Positions 20,401 to 28,268 of a stretch of DNA of 64,000 nt are shown here, one piece after another. The notes beneath the pieces are model-generated. The model did not search any database. It was not told where the DNA came from and saw only the letters and a list, made by a program, of their open reading frames with translations. The translations under genes were made by a program, and so were the position numbers. The stretch is from the NCBI GenBank assembly GCA_905221605.1, contig CAJNDS010001968.1, positions 122,001 to 186,000 of the forward strand. The letters run 5' to 3'. This stretch comes from Symbiodinium natans. Taxonomy: Eukaryota > Sar > Dinophyceae > Suessiales > Symbiodiniaceae. Position 1 is the first letter of the stretch; every line of letters begins with the position of its first letter.

Positions 20401-22808
20401 AGCCCTTCCTGTATGTGTGCGGTCTAGCTAGCGAAGGCTTCCAGGCGCGACGGTTGCGGAATTCGGGGCTCAAACCCTTGGCCCTAAACGTTTGGGGTTT
20501 AGGGTTTAGGGTTGAGGGCTACCCTAAACCCTAAACTCTAAAGCCCACAGTATGGAACCATCACTCTAAACCCTAACCTGCCCGGAAAGGGCTTGTTGGG
20601 GTCTTCGCTTTCAGAAGTCGGTAGTGAAGGGTTTAGGTTTTAGGGTTCGGGGTTTAGGGTTTAGGGTTTAGGGTTTAAGGTTTAGGGTGTAGAGTTTAGG
20701 GGCTTGCTTGGAGGTTCGTGGTACTTATAGCCCAGCTAGAACTATACTGATAACACACTTATAAGCCCCATAAGTACCGGATATGGTTATAATTGGGTTA
20801 ATAAGAGAAGTTGATCAGGGTGTTTACAAATTGCCTGGAACTCTCTTTACCTACAGTGTTATGGGTTATTGCCTACTAATTCAGGGGTAGTTTCTACTAA
20901 ACTGTAGGTAAATATAGCCCCGGGCATGGATTATGAGTATTCGTGTTTTACAACGATTCTTATCGCTTTTATGACGATGATGGTTTGTCGGGATCCTAAG
21001 GCTCCAACAGGCTCCAAGTATGTACTATTTTGCAGCCTTCCGAGCCTCCCACCCTGTGTTTACTTGGAGCCACAAATCCTCAACCCTAGTCCATACAACC
21101 CCCAAAAGGAACCTCAAGCCTGAAAAAACCTTAAAAGGAACCTTAAGCCTGAAAAGGAACCTTAAGCCTGAAAAAACCTTCAAAAAGCCACCCCTTTGGA
21201 CCCTTCCGTGCTATGTGACGTGCGGCCCATGTTGTGGGGTTTTGCGGGTTTCTTGTGGACTCCATCCTGCGGGCCGGCTTATGCTTTGCGGGTTTTGCCG
21301 AGTTTGGCTGGGGGGGTTGTGGATCGCGGGGTGCAGTTCCTGCAAGACTGTGGAAAGCCGGCATCCAGAAGGTGTATGTCGAGGGCTCCCGTGACGTTGC
21401 CAGGGATGCCACAGCTGCAGAAGCACTCTTCTAGCTGTCCAAGAACATCGGAGTCACGATAGGGCCGTCGGTCTCTATGACCACAACCCTAACCCAGCAG
21501 GCAGGTTCCTGCACAGAGTGATGATGGCGGTTGCAGGACTCCGGCGAGAAGAAGCATGTTGTCACATAGTCCGGAGCAGTCCAACACCCCCGCCAAAACC
21601 CCAAAACCTAAGCCCTAAACCCTGAACCCTAAACTCCTAAAACCCTGAGCCTAAGCCCAACCCCCCCTCCCAAAGCTTTGAGTCCTAAAGCCCTAAGCCT
21701 TGACCCTTGACCCCAAAACCTAAGTCGTAGCATTTTTACCCACTCTATCATTGGCCTGCCTTTGGAATCTTGTCGGACGGCGTAGAGCCGAACTACTGAA
21801 ATAAGCCGAATTCAAATCTGATCTGATCTAAACCCTAAGAAAAATCTCAAAGTGTTCAACTGCTGGAAGGATGCTGCCAAGATGTTCTTCGATTTTTGAG
21901 GGGTTGAAGGTATAGGGCCCATTTCGGGGGTGCTTGTGCGATACTGGAGCTTGAGGAGCTGCCAAAATAGCGTCTTAGATCGTTTAAACATGAACTCCCC
22001 CAAAACTCTCCCAAACCGAATCCCGGAATCCATTCCTATCTTGTTTGGACTGCTTGCGTGCTCCCTTTGTTTGTGTTTAGGGCTTGGGGTTTAGGGTTGA
22101 GGGTTTGGGGTTTGGGGTTTGGGGTTTGGGGTTTAGGGTTTAGGGTTTAGGGTTAGGGTTTAGGGTTTAGGGTTTAGGGTTTAGGGTATAGGGTTTAGGG
22201 TTCTCGCTTCTGCGCCAGGATGGGTTCCCGACGAAGCTGGATTTCTGGTCGAAGACCTGCATCAGCGAGTGCCCTACGGGCGTTAGTGGCCCAAGCGATG
22301 TGGAGTCTCTGCCGGAAAGACGGGGGGGGGGGGGGGGGGTTAGGCTTTAGGGTTTCGGGTTTAGGGTTTAGGGTTTAGGTCTGCCGAAGCCCACCTGCCT
22401 TCAGCCATAGGCCGAGAAAATTCAGGCTTCACAGTGAAGGAAAGGTGGGGTCCAGGCAGTTTAGTGTTTAGGGTTTAGGGTTTTAGGGTTTAGTGTTTAG
22501 GGTTTAGGGTTTAGGGTTTCAGGGTTTAGGGTTTCAAGACAGGCTGGTCGTCTTGAGTGGGGGCAGAAGCTTGGGGGTGGAGTTGGCCCTCAGGCACCCT
22601 ATGGCAATTGCTTCGTTGAAAAAGCATGCACCCTACACATCATGTGAACGGGAGTTTCTGCATGAGATTATCTTGAGCATTCGAACCATATAACTCACAA
22701 GGCAATCTTGGGGCTTCAGAATTCTCTCCAGCTTCTTCTATAAGTAATTCCGCTGAACAGGCTATACTCTGACGTTGGCGGGCTGGCTAACCGCACCTTG
22801 CTGCTTGC
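14414..22808 (+). CDS. Gene span: choline-transporter-like (SLC44/CTL) membrane protein
   Basis: Multi-exon gene inferred from ordered exons on the plus strand: ATG exon 14414, 14820, first membrane helix at 15599, loop exons 16987, 17083, 17712, 17804 and 18193, DYSGRTCG at 18603, KPFLYVCG at 20397, CISECP at 22219, CFVEKAC at 22594 and onward. SLC44 proteins carry an R-x-C-x-D motif before helix 1, a D-x-x-G-x-x-C-G motif in the large outer loop and C-x-x-x-C-P before helix 2, in that order; family members transport choline or related amines across plasma or organelle membranes. Five successive introns from 17016 to 18602 have matching phases, which chance would give about once in 240 cases. 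Exons between 18664 and 22200 are unclear and some islands there do not fit. The 3' end is not identified; 23729-23873 may belong to it. Not a complete model. Confidence 0.5.
14820..14892 (+). CDS. SLC44-like gene, exon 2
   Basis: Acceptor GCAGTAG and donor GTGAGT at 14893. Twenty-four codons: DPTKGPAFRKPPQHKMRPKY then GLIK. Basic cytosolic segment. An alternative acceptor three bases upstream gives a different open frame. Confidence 0.5.
15438..15480 (+). repeat. Duplicated acceptor-exon start
   Basis: AAGCCCTGTAGTTATCCTACCGCCACCAGGTGAAGCGTAGAG repeats at 15561-15606 with few changes (split here only for description: AAGCCCTGTAGTT, CCTACC, ACCAGGTGAAGCGTAGAG). The downstream copy is the real exon start; this copy stops after a few codons and runs into CCCTAAA repeats. 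Confidence 0.6.
15599..15666 (+). CDS. SLC44-like gene, exon with first membrane helix
   Basis: ACCACCAG acceptor and GTAGGG donor at 15667. Reads VKRRECHDRWWILYFLIVLG then GH. R-x-C-x-D followed directly by a Trp-rich hydrophobic helix is the signature around helix 1 of SLC44 proteins. Ends in phase 2; the next exon in frame is not settled. Confidence 0.6.
16444..16498 (+). CDS. Candidate exon
   Basis: After GTTTTTAG the frame GRGVPRRVKAEALGTLVF reaches a GTGACG donor at 16499; unspliced it stays open as GDAEAQKELLKLL. Good content but not an expected SLC44 segment. Confidence 0.38.
16613..16671 (+). CDS. Candidate exon, hydrophobic
   Basis: GTGGAGCAG acceptor, MVFLAVWAARNEPPSCSGS and GTAATG donor at 16672. 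It could continue helix 1 of the SLC44-like protein, but its start phase does not match the exon at 15599. Another open frame starts at 16602. Confidence 0.38.
16987..17015 (+). CDS. SLC44-like gene, small loop exon
   Basis: GCATCTCAG acceptor and GTTTAG donor (telomere-type). Nine codons GGPLLKHPY plus two bases, matching the G-x-P-x-x-L-x-x-P stretch that follows helix 1 in SLC44 proteins. Phase fits the next exon. Confidence 0.5.
17083..17146 (+). CDS. SLC44-like gene, loop exon
   Basis: Acceptor TTCTGAG and perfect GTGAGT donor at 17147. One base plus 21 codons: HEAEVPPTPSKSLGFLAPKK then L. Phase-compatible on both sides. Confidence 0.55.
17712..17755 (+). CDS. SLC44-like gene, loop exon
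   Basis: GGTGCAG acceptor, TLPDCFTQRLGSIH plus two bases, then GTTTAG. Begins in phase 0, as the preceding exon requires. Confidence 0.5.
17804..17883 (+). CDS. SLC44-like gene, loop exon
   Basis: GGTCTTAG acceptor and GTAAAG donor at 17884. Reads VSDPYYKDSGENPGPLDQAN then PESYSL, polar as expected for an outer loop. Phase-compatible with both neighbours. Confidence 0.52.
18193..18269 (+). CDS. SLC44-like gene, loop exon
   Basis: ATAGCTTAG acceptor and GTACCC donor at 18270. Two bases plus 25 codons: LESFVCDDCLKALALWHLGL then SFGLP. Phase-compatible on both sides. Confidence 0.48.
18603..18663 (+). CDS. SLC44-like gene, DYSGRTCG exon
   Basis: ACAGCGCAG acceptor; ADYSGRTCGKGAGVEAARLH to a GTGAGG donor at 18664 (or GTGCAG at 18634). 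D-Y-x-G-x-x-C-G is the most conserved outer-loop motif of the SLC44 family. Confidence 0.58.
19496..19536. repeat. CATA microsatellite
   Basis: About ten tandem CATA tetranucleotides. The open frame across it (IHTYIHTYIHTY) is a repeat artefact. Confidence 0.9.
19811..19947. mobile_element. MITE, family 4
   Basis: Left end ACTTGGAGGATCAGGTCACT and right end GTCTCCTGATCCTTGAAG are inverted copies; the core carries GTAAGTAGGGTTGTAAGTACC and a G run. Confidence 0.65.
20193..20286. mobile_element. MITE, family 2 (TTGGGATGTTCCCCC)
   Basis: Left part TTGAGATGTTCCCCCTGA with AGTCCTTAATAGGGATT, right part AATCCCTATTAAGGACTG, so almost the whole element folds on itself. Relatives at 34329, 40876 and 42531. 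Confidence 0.75.
20397..20489 (+). CDS. SLC44-like gene, KPFLYVCG exon
   Basis: CTCCTGAG acceptor; DKPFLYVCGLASEGFQARRL then RNSGLKPLALN before GTTTGG at 20490. The P-F/Y-L-Y segment ahead of the C-x-x-x-C-P motif is typical for SLC44. Its start phase does not match 18663, so an exon between them is missing. Confidence 0.45.
20926..21018 (+). CDS. Candidate exon, membrane helix
   Basis: ATG at 20926: MDYEYSCFTTILIAFMTMMV then CRDPKAPTGSK, a clear hydrophobic helix. A GTATGT donor lies at 21018-21023 and an AG 18 bases on; the frame is open with or without removing those 18 bases. Starts directly after a MITE end. Confidence 0.38.
21337..21431 (+). CDS. Candidate exon
   Basis: GGGTGCAG acceptor; KAGIQKVYVEGSRDVARDAT then AAEALF before TAG. 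Residue content is good. The same frame resumes after the TAG as LSKNIGVTIGPSVSMTTTLT, where TTCTAG could be the next acceptor. Confidence 0.42.
21435..21510 (+). CDS. Candidate exon
   Basis: Starts after CTCTTCTAG and reads LSKNIGVTIGPSVSMTTTLT then QQAGSC. Plausible but the 3' end is open. Confidence 0.35.
21731..21781 (+). CDS. Candidate exon, hydrophobic
   Basis: AGTCGTAG acceptor and GTAGAG donor at 21782; FLPTLSLACLWNLVGR is a short hydrophobic helix with a basic end. Confidence 0.4.
21840..21899 (+). CDS. Candidate exon or C-terminus
   Basis: Begins right after a CCCTAAG repeat and reads KNLKVFNCWKDAAKMFFDF then TGA. Strong content. A minus-strand frame over 21812-22033 overlaps, so strand is not certain. 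Confidence 0.38.
   Translation, partial: KNLKVFNCWKDAAKMFFDF
21916..21970 (+). CDS. Candidate exon
   Basis: GGTATAG acceptor, then AHFGGACAILELEELPK and TAG. No donor seen before the stop. Confidence 0.3.
22219..22281 (+). CDS. SLC44-like gene, CISECP exon
   Basis: CTGCGCCAG acceptor; DGFPTKLDFWSKTCISECPT then G, with a GTTAGT donor at 22282. The frame stays open to a G run at 22322. F-W-x-K-T-C-x-x-x-C-P matches the SLC44 loop motif before helix 2. Confidence 0.55.
22594..22643 (+). CDS. SLC44-like gene, cysteine exon
   Basis: TGGCCCTCAG acceptor and GTGAAC donor; APYGNCFVEKACTLHI plus two bases. Follows the CISECP exon as the next cysteine pair of the family would. Confidence 0.5.
22720..22808 (+). 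CDS. SLC44-like gene, two exons around a possible 17-base intron
   Basis: 22720-22743 (ILSSFFY, after CTTCAG) and 22761-22808 (LYSDVGGLANRTLLL, before GTGCGG). Bases 22744-22760 start GT and end AG; removing them keeps the frame, whereas reading through hits TAA. S-D-V before a hydrophobic run fits the start of helix 2 of SLC44 proteins. Confidence 0.38.
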
Positions 22809-22909
22809 GTGCGGACGCTGACCAGCGTCCAGGGCTGCGCAGCTGCGGGAGCTTACGCGCGCCAGACGACGGCCGAGACCACAGCCCAGGCTCGATTCTG
22901 TGAGGAGAG

Positions 22910-23086
22910 ATGCTGTGGATCGCTGTGGATCGTCTCTATGCCGCCGTGGACGTCACCGACAAGCTGGTCTGCAGCGACAGGGGCGTCGGGAAGTTGTCCC
23001 TGGCTTGCAAGCACTTCGACTCCAGGGGGCGAAAGTACAATCTCCCGTGCTGCAAAAAGAGAGCCGGGAAGATGACGCGCTTTTGA
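22910..23086 (+). CDS. Open frame of 58 codons, basic and cysteine-containing
   Basis: ATG at 22910: MLWIAVDRLYAAVDVTDKLV, later CSDRGVGKLSLACKHFDSRG and a lysine/cysteine-rich tail NLPCCKKRAGKMTRF with TGA. Good codon balance. Other frames here are open too. May be an exon of the upstream gene or a small gene. Confidence 0.42.
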   Translation: MLWIAVDRLYAAVDVTDKLVCSDRGVGKLSLACKHFDSRGRKYNLPCCKKRAGKMTRF

Positions 23087-23100
23087 GTAGAACTACACTT

Positions 23101-23680
23101 TAAAACTCTAAACTCTAAACCCTAGGCCCTAAACCCTAAATTCGCATTCCTCTCTCCCACCTCGGCACCCAAAAGCCCCAATTACACTCGAAAGCTTTGA
23201 ACCCTCCCCAAAAAGCTTAACAGCCTTCCCCAACAGGCCTCAAACTCTCAAAGCCCAAAGACCCTATGAAGCCCTAGAGCCTTCAAGACCCTCAACCCTA
23301 CACCCTAAACCCAAACCCCAAAGCCCAAACCCTAAACCCTAAACCCTAGACCCTAAACCCTAAACCCTAGACCCTAAACCCTAAACCCCAAACCCTCAAT
23401 CACTCAAGCTGAAGCCCCTTCAAGTCCCAGGCCTGTCGGTGACCCATGCGTTGGGAGATTATATAGGGGTTTTAGGGTTTAGGGTTTAGGGCTAGGGTTG
23501 AGGGTGTAGGGTTTAGGGTTTAGGGTTTGAATTTCGGGTTTACGGTTTAGGGTTTAGAGTTTAGGGTTTAGGGTTTAGGGGCTCTGGTTTTTTGGTTCAG
23601 GGTTTATAGGGCTTGCAGATGCCTTTGATGCAGAGTTGCTGTAATTCAGAATACTAGTTTGAGGTTTTAGATAGGAATGA
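23101..23680. repeat. Telomere-like intergenic or intronic tract
   Basis: Dense CCCTAAA units to 23400, then TTTAGGG units 23465-23590. No exon seen. Confidence 0.75.
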
Positions 23681-23728
23681 AGGGTTTTGATGGGGCCTGG
23701 ACCACTGGATGCATGGTGTGTTTCTCAG

Positions 23729-23873
23729 GAATGCATTGGCCGGCCCTACGTCCTGCCTCGCGCGCGGGATTGCAACGCGGATGGCTGTGTCGTCTCTTGG
23801 CGTCAGCAGTTGAAGTTTGCGGGGGCATCGTTTTTTTTGTTTGTCGTGTTCACCCTTTACTATGGCATCCGAT
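23729..23873 (+). CDS. Exon with membrane helix
   Basis: TGTTTCTCAG acceptor and GTAGGG donor at 23874. Forty-eight codons: ECIGRPYVLPRARDCNADGC, VVSWRQQLKFAGAS, then helix FFLFVVFTLYYGIR. One of the longest and best-bounded exons; could continue the SLC44-like gene or start another membrane-protein gene. Confidence 0.58.
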
Positions 23874-24116
23874 GTAGGGCCCCATAATTGCGTAGTAAGG
23901 GCCCATGCTTCGGATCCCTTTAAATCTCTTTAAACAAGGCGGTAAGGGACCATAGCAACCTCCCTTCCCTTCCTAGGAAGGCACCCCCTGTAGTGTGGTT
24001 GGTTTTAGGGTGTAGGGTCATGCGGGTTAGGGGTTTTTAGATTTTAGGGGGTTTGCAGGCTTCAGGGTTTCGGGTCGGGTTAAGGGTTTAGGGGAGACGT
24101 ACACCATGGCGGGCGC

Positions 24117-24144
<28 letters not shown>
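24117..24144. repeat. Poly-G run
   Basis: About 28 consecutive G between a GC-rich spacer and GGGGCACAGG repeats. Confidence 0.9.
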
Positions 24145-24149
<5 letters not shown>

Positions 24150-24401
24150 GGGGCACAGGCCACAACCACATACGGGACACCGAATTGTGTGTGGGGCCTC
24201 TCGCATGCCTAAGGGCCTTGAAACGGGTGGCCCAAATATTCCCTGATTCCCTGAAGCTTCAGGGTTCAGGGTGTAGGGTTTGGGGTTACCCCTTGGGAGG
24301 TTTAAGGTTCAGGGTTTAGGGTCTAGGGTTTAGGATTTAGGGTTTAGGGTCGAGTCTAGGGTTTAAAGTTTAGGGTTGAGGATTCAGGGGGAGATGCTTG
24401 A

Positions 24402-24560
24402 CTTAAACCCTTAAACCCTTAAACCCTTAAGCCCTTAAACCCTTAAACCCTTAAACCCTTAAACCCTTAAGCCCTTAAACCCTTAAACCCTTAAACCCTT
24501 AAACCCTTAAACCCTTAAACCCTTAAACCCTTAAACCCTTAAACCCTTAAACCCTAAACC
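24402..24560. repeat. CCCTTAAA 8-mer array
   Basis: About 19 tandem units of the 8-base variant AAACCCTT, a few with G for A, then a switch to CCCTAAA. Locally homogenised, unlike true telomeric DNA of this window. Confidence 0.88.
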
Positions 24561-24625
24561 CTAAACCCTATAAACCCTAAACCCTATAAACCCTAAACCC
24601 TAAACCCTCCTGCATCCCTGAGCAG

Positions 24626-24703
24626 GTGAACGGCATCCAGGTTCGACGCAGCGTGACTTGGGAAGTGTCCCAGGCGGGGTGGCCTGTCTTTGCAATTGGG
24701 CAT
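24626..24703 (+). CDS. Exon, unknown protein
   Basis: CCTGAGCAG acceptor; VNGIQVRRSVTWEVSQAGWP then VFAIGHT, running into the terminal repeat of a family-4 MITE. Strong residue content. Donor is probably inside or at the MITE border. Confidence 0.45.
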
Positions 24704-24985
24704 ACTTGGAGGGTCGGGGCACTTGTTTAGGGTGTAGGGTTAGGGTTTAGGGTTTATTTTAGGGATTAGGGTTTAGGGTTTAGAGTTTAGGGTAGGGTTA
24801 TAGGTACCCTCATTGCGCTTCTAACTTCTAAGTGTCCTTGTTGGCTTTAATTTTGTACATTTTTGTTATGCTAAAGTTCCCAATAAGGACTAAGCATGAT
24901 AATTTTTAATATAACCCCAACAAGGACCTAGATACTTGGAGGGTTGGGGCACTTGGTAAGTAGGGTTATAAGTACCCTAATTGCT
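24704..24985. mobile_element. Family-4 MITE copies, one split by a telomeric array
   Basis: ACTTGGAGGGTCGGGGCACTT at 24704 is followed by TTTAGGG repeats before the element core resumes near 24800; a second copy starts ACTTGGAGGGTTGGGGCACTT at 24934. Between them lies CAAGGACCTAG/CCTTGTTGG inverted sequence. Confidence 0.6.
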
Positions 24986-25222
24986 TCTAAGTAGAAGTCG
25001 CGAGGGAGACAGAGGGAGAGAGACAGAGAGAGAGACTTACCGCAGGTCCTTGGATTCCATAAGGGGCGCCTAATGTGATTTAGGGACTAGATTCCTTATT
25101 TCAGGGGGAATTGAGACTCTGGGAATGTGTCCCGAAGAGTGTGTGTGTGTGTGTTTCTTGTTCAGTCGGCTTCCCCAATGCTAAGCGCAGGCTTTGCGTA
25201 AGGTTTCTGAGTTTCTCCGCAG

Positions 25223-25255
25223 GTTTATCCTGAACCAAATTGTCCCAAGTCTTAA
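25223..25255 (+). CDS. Candidate exon, hydrophobic
   Basis: GTTTCTCCGCAG is an excellent acceptor. FILNQIVPSL follows, then GTCCTC at 25256. Confidence 0.4.
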   Translation, partial: VYPEPNCPKS

Positions 25256-25322
25256 GTCCTCAAGTCAATGCAGGCTCTACACTCTACACGCCCACTTGTA
25301 CACTCTCTAGGACAGGGCGTAG

Positions 25323-25371
25323 GCCCTTCTCGAGCTTGGGGCTGGAAAGCAGCCGAGCCAGCAGGACAGAA
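25323..25371 (+). CDS. Candidate exon
   Basis: GGCGTAG acceptor; ALLELGAGKQPSQQDR, then GTCCTGG. Confidence 0.33.
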
Positions 25372-25739
25372 GTCCTGGCTTTAGGGTTTGGTTGGGGTTT
25401 GGGGTTTAGGGTTTAGGGTTTAGGGTTTCGAGCCACAAATGCCTGCGCAACACTCACTCTCGTCTCAACCCCCCAACTCCACAATGTAGCAAGCGTTGCT
25501 TCAACCCTACAAACCCAACACCCCAAGATCCCACTTCCGAGGCCAAGTAAGTCTCAAAGCCTGAACACAGGGTTTAGGGTTTAGGGTTTAGGGTTTAGGG
25601 CTTGGTCGTTTATGTGGGGTTTAGGATTGGCCCAAAGTCTAAACCCTGAATTTCAGGCCTAGCGGCACGGGCCGGCCCCCGCCCCCCAAAGCACGAAACC
25701 TTGAACCTTGGCACTGTCTTCTCTTTCCCGTGTCTTTGT

Positions 25740-25822
25740 CCTCTCCTTCTCTCTGTCTCTCTTTCTCCTGCCTTCGCCCCCCCTCCTTCCCCCCCCCCCG
25801 CGCGCGCGCGCGCGCGCGCCCG
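25740..25822. repeat. Pyrimidine tract, C run and CG dinucleotides
   Basis: TCTCTCTGTCTC-type pyrimidines, a C run and about 11 CG dinucleotides, a sequence able to adopt Z-DNA. Marks the left edge of the GC-rich island. Confidence 0.8.
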
Positions 25823-25824
25823 CA

Positions 25825-26935
25825 TCAGGAGCATCAGTGAGGTTGGTTTGGGGGCCTTAAAAGCATTCTATGCATGCGTTTTGCCTTCGAAAAACCTTCA
25901 GAAAACGCTGTAAACACGTGTTTTTGGGCTTGGGAAGCCTTTTGGGACCCAGGAAAGGGAGCATCATGAGCATCAGCGGCCTCCCCCAGGCCATCCAAAA
26001 CCCCCTTAAACACGCCGATTGTATGTGCTTGAACGCTTGCGTGCCCACGAGACCCCCAAAAGCAGGACCCCGAATGCCCTTAAGGGCATTCGGGGTCCTG
26101 CTGTTCGGGTGTTTTGTATGCACGAAGCCGTTCGAGCGCGTAAAATGAGCGATTTTAGGGGCGTTTTTACGTGGACCCACAAAACACTCGGTATTTACGA
26201 GGTTTTCTGCTGTTGGAACACCCCCCCAAACCGAGCATCATGAGCATCAGCTGGGTCTCTGGGCCGTGGGCCCGGACCCCCCCACGAAGCCCATGAGAAA
26301 CGATGGCTGATGATGCGCCCGGACCCCGCGCATCAGCACCCCCCCCCGGACGTGGGTTTCGATGATGCGCACTTTGGGGGCGGGTCAAGGGCAACAGGGG
26401 TGGGGGTCGGAGGCACGCGTGAAAAACCTCATAAAAACACGGTATTTGCGGTGATTTCAGCGTTTTTCAGCGTTTTTTATTGCCTTGGGCCCGCGGGCCA
26501 GGGCTGCTGATGCTCATGATGCTCGCCTGGTTTTGGGCTTCCGGTACCCCCCCCAAACCTTGAAAAACGTGGTTTCGGCCTGGCGCGCGCCCCATGTGAA
26601 AAGCTAGGGCCGATGATGCGCGCCCGTGAGGGTTTAATGGGGTGCTGCGGGTGTTTTGTGGCCTCGGTTTTTCGTAAAAACCCATGGTTTTTACGAGGTT
26701 TTCGTGCTTTTCGCACCACCGCGTGTTGCGTCCCCTTGGATGCCGTTTTGGAGGCCTCCCGAAGGGCCCCGCGCGAATTTGAAGCAATTTTGGGCGGGGT
26801 CGGCGGCTCGGGCGCTCGCCCCTTAAAGCTAGCGCTTTAGTGCGACGCGGGCTCCGCCCTGGACCACGGGCGGCGCGGGGGCCGGATTTAAGAGCCTCCG
26901 GCTCAAGCCGCCGACCCCGCTGGAGCATAGTTGAA
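25825..26935. other. GC-rich island free of telomere repeats, with inverted CATCATGAGCATCAG motifs
   Basis: GC-rich, lacking TTTAGGG. The word GAGCATCATGAGCATCAG occurs at about 25957 and 26231 and inverted at about 26504; relatives such as GATGATGCGC occur at 26299, 26359, 26600. Open frames exist on both strands and are partly mirror images because of a central palindrome, so none is called. Possibly an inserted mobile or satellite element. Confidence 0.6.
26061..26102. repeat. Perfect 42-base palindrome
   Basis: AGCAGGACCCCGAATGCCCT T is followed without spacer by its exact reverse complement. Able to form a 21-base-pair hairpin or cruciform. Confidence 0.95.
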
Positions 26936-27016
26936 AGGTTATTTCAACGCGTTCGTTAGGTCAAAGGATGCCAAAGTTGGTGGGGGGGTAGGGGGGCAGG
27001 GGGTGGGGTAGGTTGG

Positions 27017-27077
27017 GGGCCCCTGTGTCCTGTGCGAAATCGCCTTGTGATGGGTGCGCCCCCCCCCCCCCCAAAGT

Positions 27078-27125
<48 letters not shown>

Positions 27126-27165
27126 GTTTTTCCCAAAGGGCCCCTATGTCCTGTGCGAAACCGCC
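27017..27165. repeat. C run/G run foldback flanked by 28-base direct repeats
   Basis: GGGCCCCTGTGTCCTGTGCG AAATCGCC at 27017 and the same with two changes at 27137 flank 14 C, a short spacer and 47 G (27078-27124). The long open frames across it are artefacts of poly-G/poly-P. Confidence 0.85.
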
Positions 27166-27590
27166 TATGGTCCGTGAGTTTATGCCGTGTGGGTGGCCTG
27201 GCCCTCCATGGAAAAGCTGCCCGGGGACCCCCCCCTACCCCCCCCCCGCCCTCCCCCCCGCGTTTTGGGGGGGAGGGAAAGAGGGAGGTTTTCACTTTTC
27301 ACCTCCTTTTCCCATCCAACACGCCGCCAGGGTCGGCGGATTCGATACCAGAAGCACGGCATGTTCCCAAACCCTGCATGACCAAAGTTTCGGGTCAGTA
27401 GCCTCGAGCCAGAGGAAAAGGTTTGTATGTATGTGTCTAAACAATTCCCCATACTTCAGGACATTACACTTCGCTTTTTTGTCAAGGGTATACACGCCAC
27501 TCTAGGGTTCAGGTTCAATGCGTATACGGATCTTTGGACCTTTAGGGTTTTAGCGCGCTGGGGAAGGTTTAGCTAGTGTTCGGGGTTTAG

Positions 27591-27694
27591 GGCGTTTGGG
27601 TTCAAACCGAAGGCCATCACATATCAGAAGTCCTACCCCACGGAGCCTTTCCGCGGGACGATTTGCGCACCCTCGCCCCTTGGAAGCACGACGA
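27591..27694 (+). CDS. Exon, frame uncertain
   Basis: After GGTTTAG two frames are open over the whole island: GVWVQTEGHHISEVLPHGAF then PRDDLRTLAPWKHDD, and FKPKAITYQKSYPTEPFRGT then ICAPSPL. Both look natural; the first starts at the splice site in phase 0. Followed directly by the largest CCCTAAA array. Confidence 0.42.
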
Positions 27695-27917
27695 CCCTAA
27701 ACCCTAAACCCTAAACCCTAAACCCTAAACCCTAAACCCTAAACCCTAAACCCTAAACCCTAAACCCTAAACCCTAAACCCTAAACCCTAAACCCTAAAC
27801 CCTAAACCCTAAACCTAACCCTAAACCCTAAACCCTAAACCCTAAACCCTAAACCCTAAACCCTAAACCCTAAACCCTAAACCCTAAACCCTAAACCCTA
27901 AACCCTAAACCCTAAAC
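27694..27917. repeat. Largest CCCTAAA array of the window
   Basis: About 32 nearly perfect CCCTAAA units in a row. It is interstitial: exon-like sequence and MITEs lie on both sides. Confidence 0.95.
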
Positions 27918-27959
27918 CAAAATAAACGTGCAGTGTCCTTGGTGTACCTCTTGCTTTCA

Positions 27960-28040
27960 TGGGTCCCTGCACCCATGTAGTACATACTTAGGCTACTGAA
28001 AAAGGAACCCCTTTTGGACCCAAGTATATACTATATTGGT
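27960..28040. mobile_element. MITE-like element, CATGTAGTACATACTTAGG family
   Basis: Left ACCCATGTAGTACATACTTA and right CCCAAGTATATACTA are roughly complementary. Similar sequences at 37233-37330 and 55285-55365 (CCATGTACATACCCATACAG ... GGCCCAAGTATACC). Confidence 0.5.
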
Positions 28041-28150
28041 AAACCCTAAGCCCTAAACCGACTGTTGGGCACCCCCCTGTGCGTTGAGGTTTAGGGTTTA
28101 GGGTTTAGGGTTTAGGGTTTAGGGTTTAGGGTCTAGGGTTTAGGGTTTAG

Positions 28151-28268
28151 GGAGAGCGTCGTGCGTGGGAACTATTCTGGCGGGGAGGATCGGGACCACC
28201 CCTGTGAGAACCCCAAAGTTTTCGGAGGCCCAAAGCACGCCTCGGCCCGACACTTCCCAGAATGCTAA
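28151..28268 (+). CDS. Exon, unknown protein
   Basis: Starts after a telomere-type TTTAG. ESVVRGNYSGGEDRDHP runs to a good GTGAGA donor at 28204; unspliced the frame continues to TAA at 28266 (38 codons). The exon is probably 28151-28203. Confidence 0.45.

Noticed and set aside
25857-26928. Several 75-150 codon frames on both strands of the GC-rich island
   Set aside because: Frames on opposite strands encode the same residues around the palindrome, and high GC content lowers stop frequency. No frame stands out.
26939-27505. Overlapping long frames with poly-Gly or poly-Pro
   Set aside because: They arise from the G47/C14 runs and C-rich sequence; no splice sites or balanced coding content support them.
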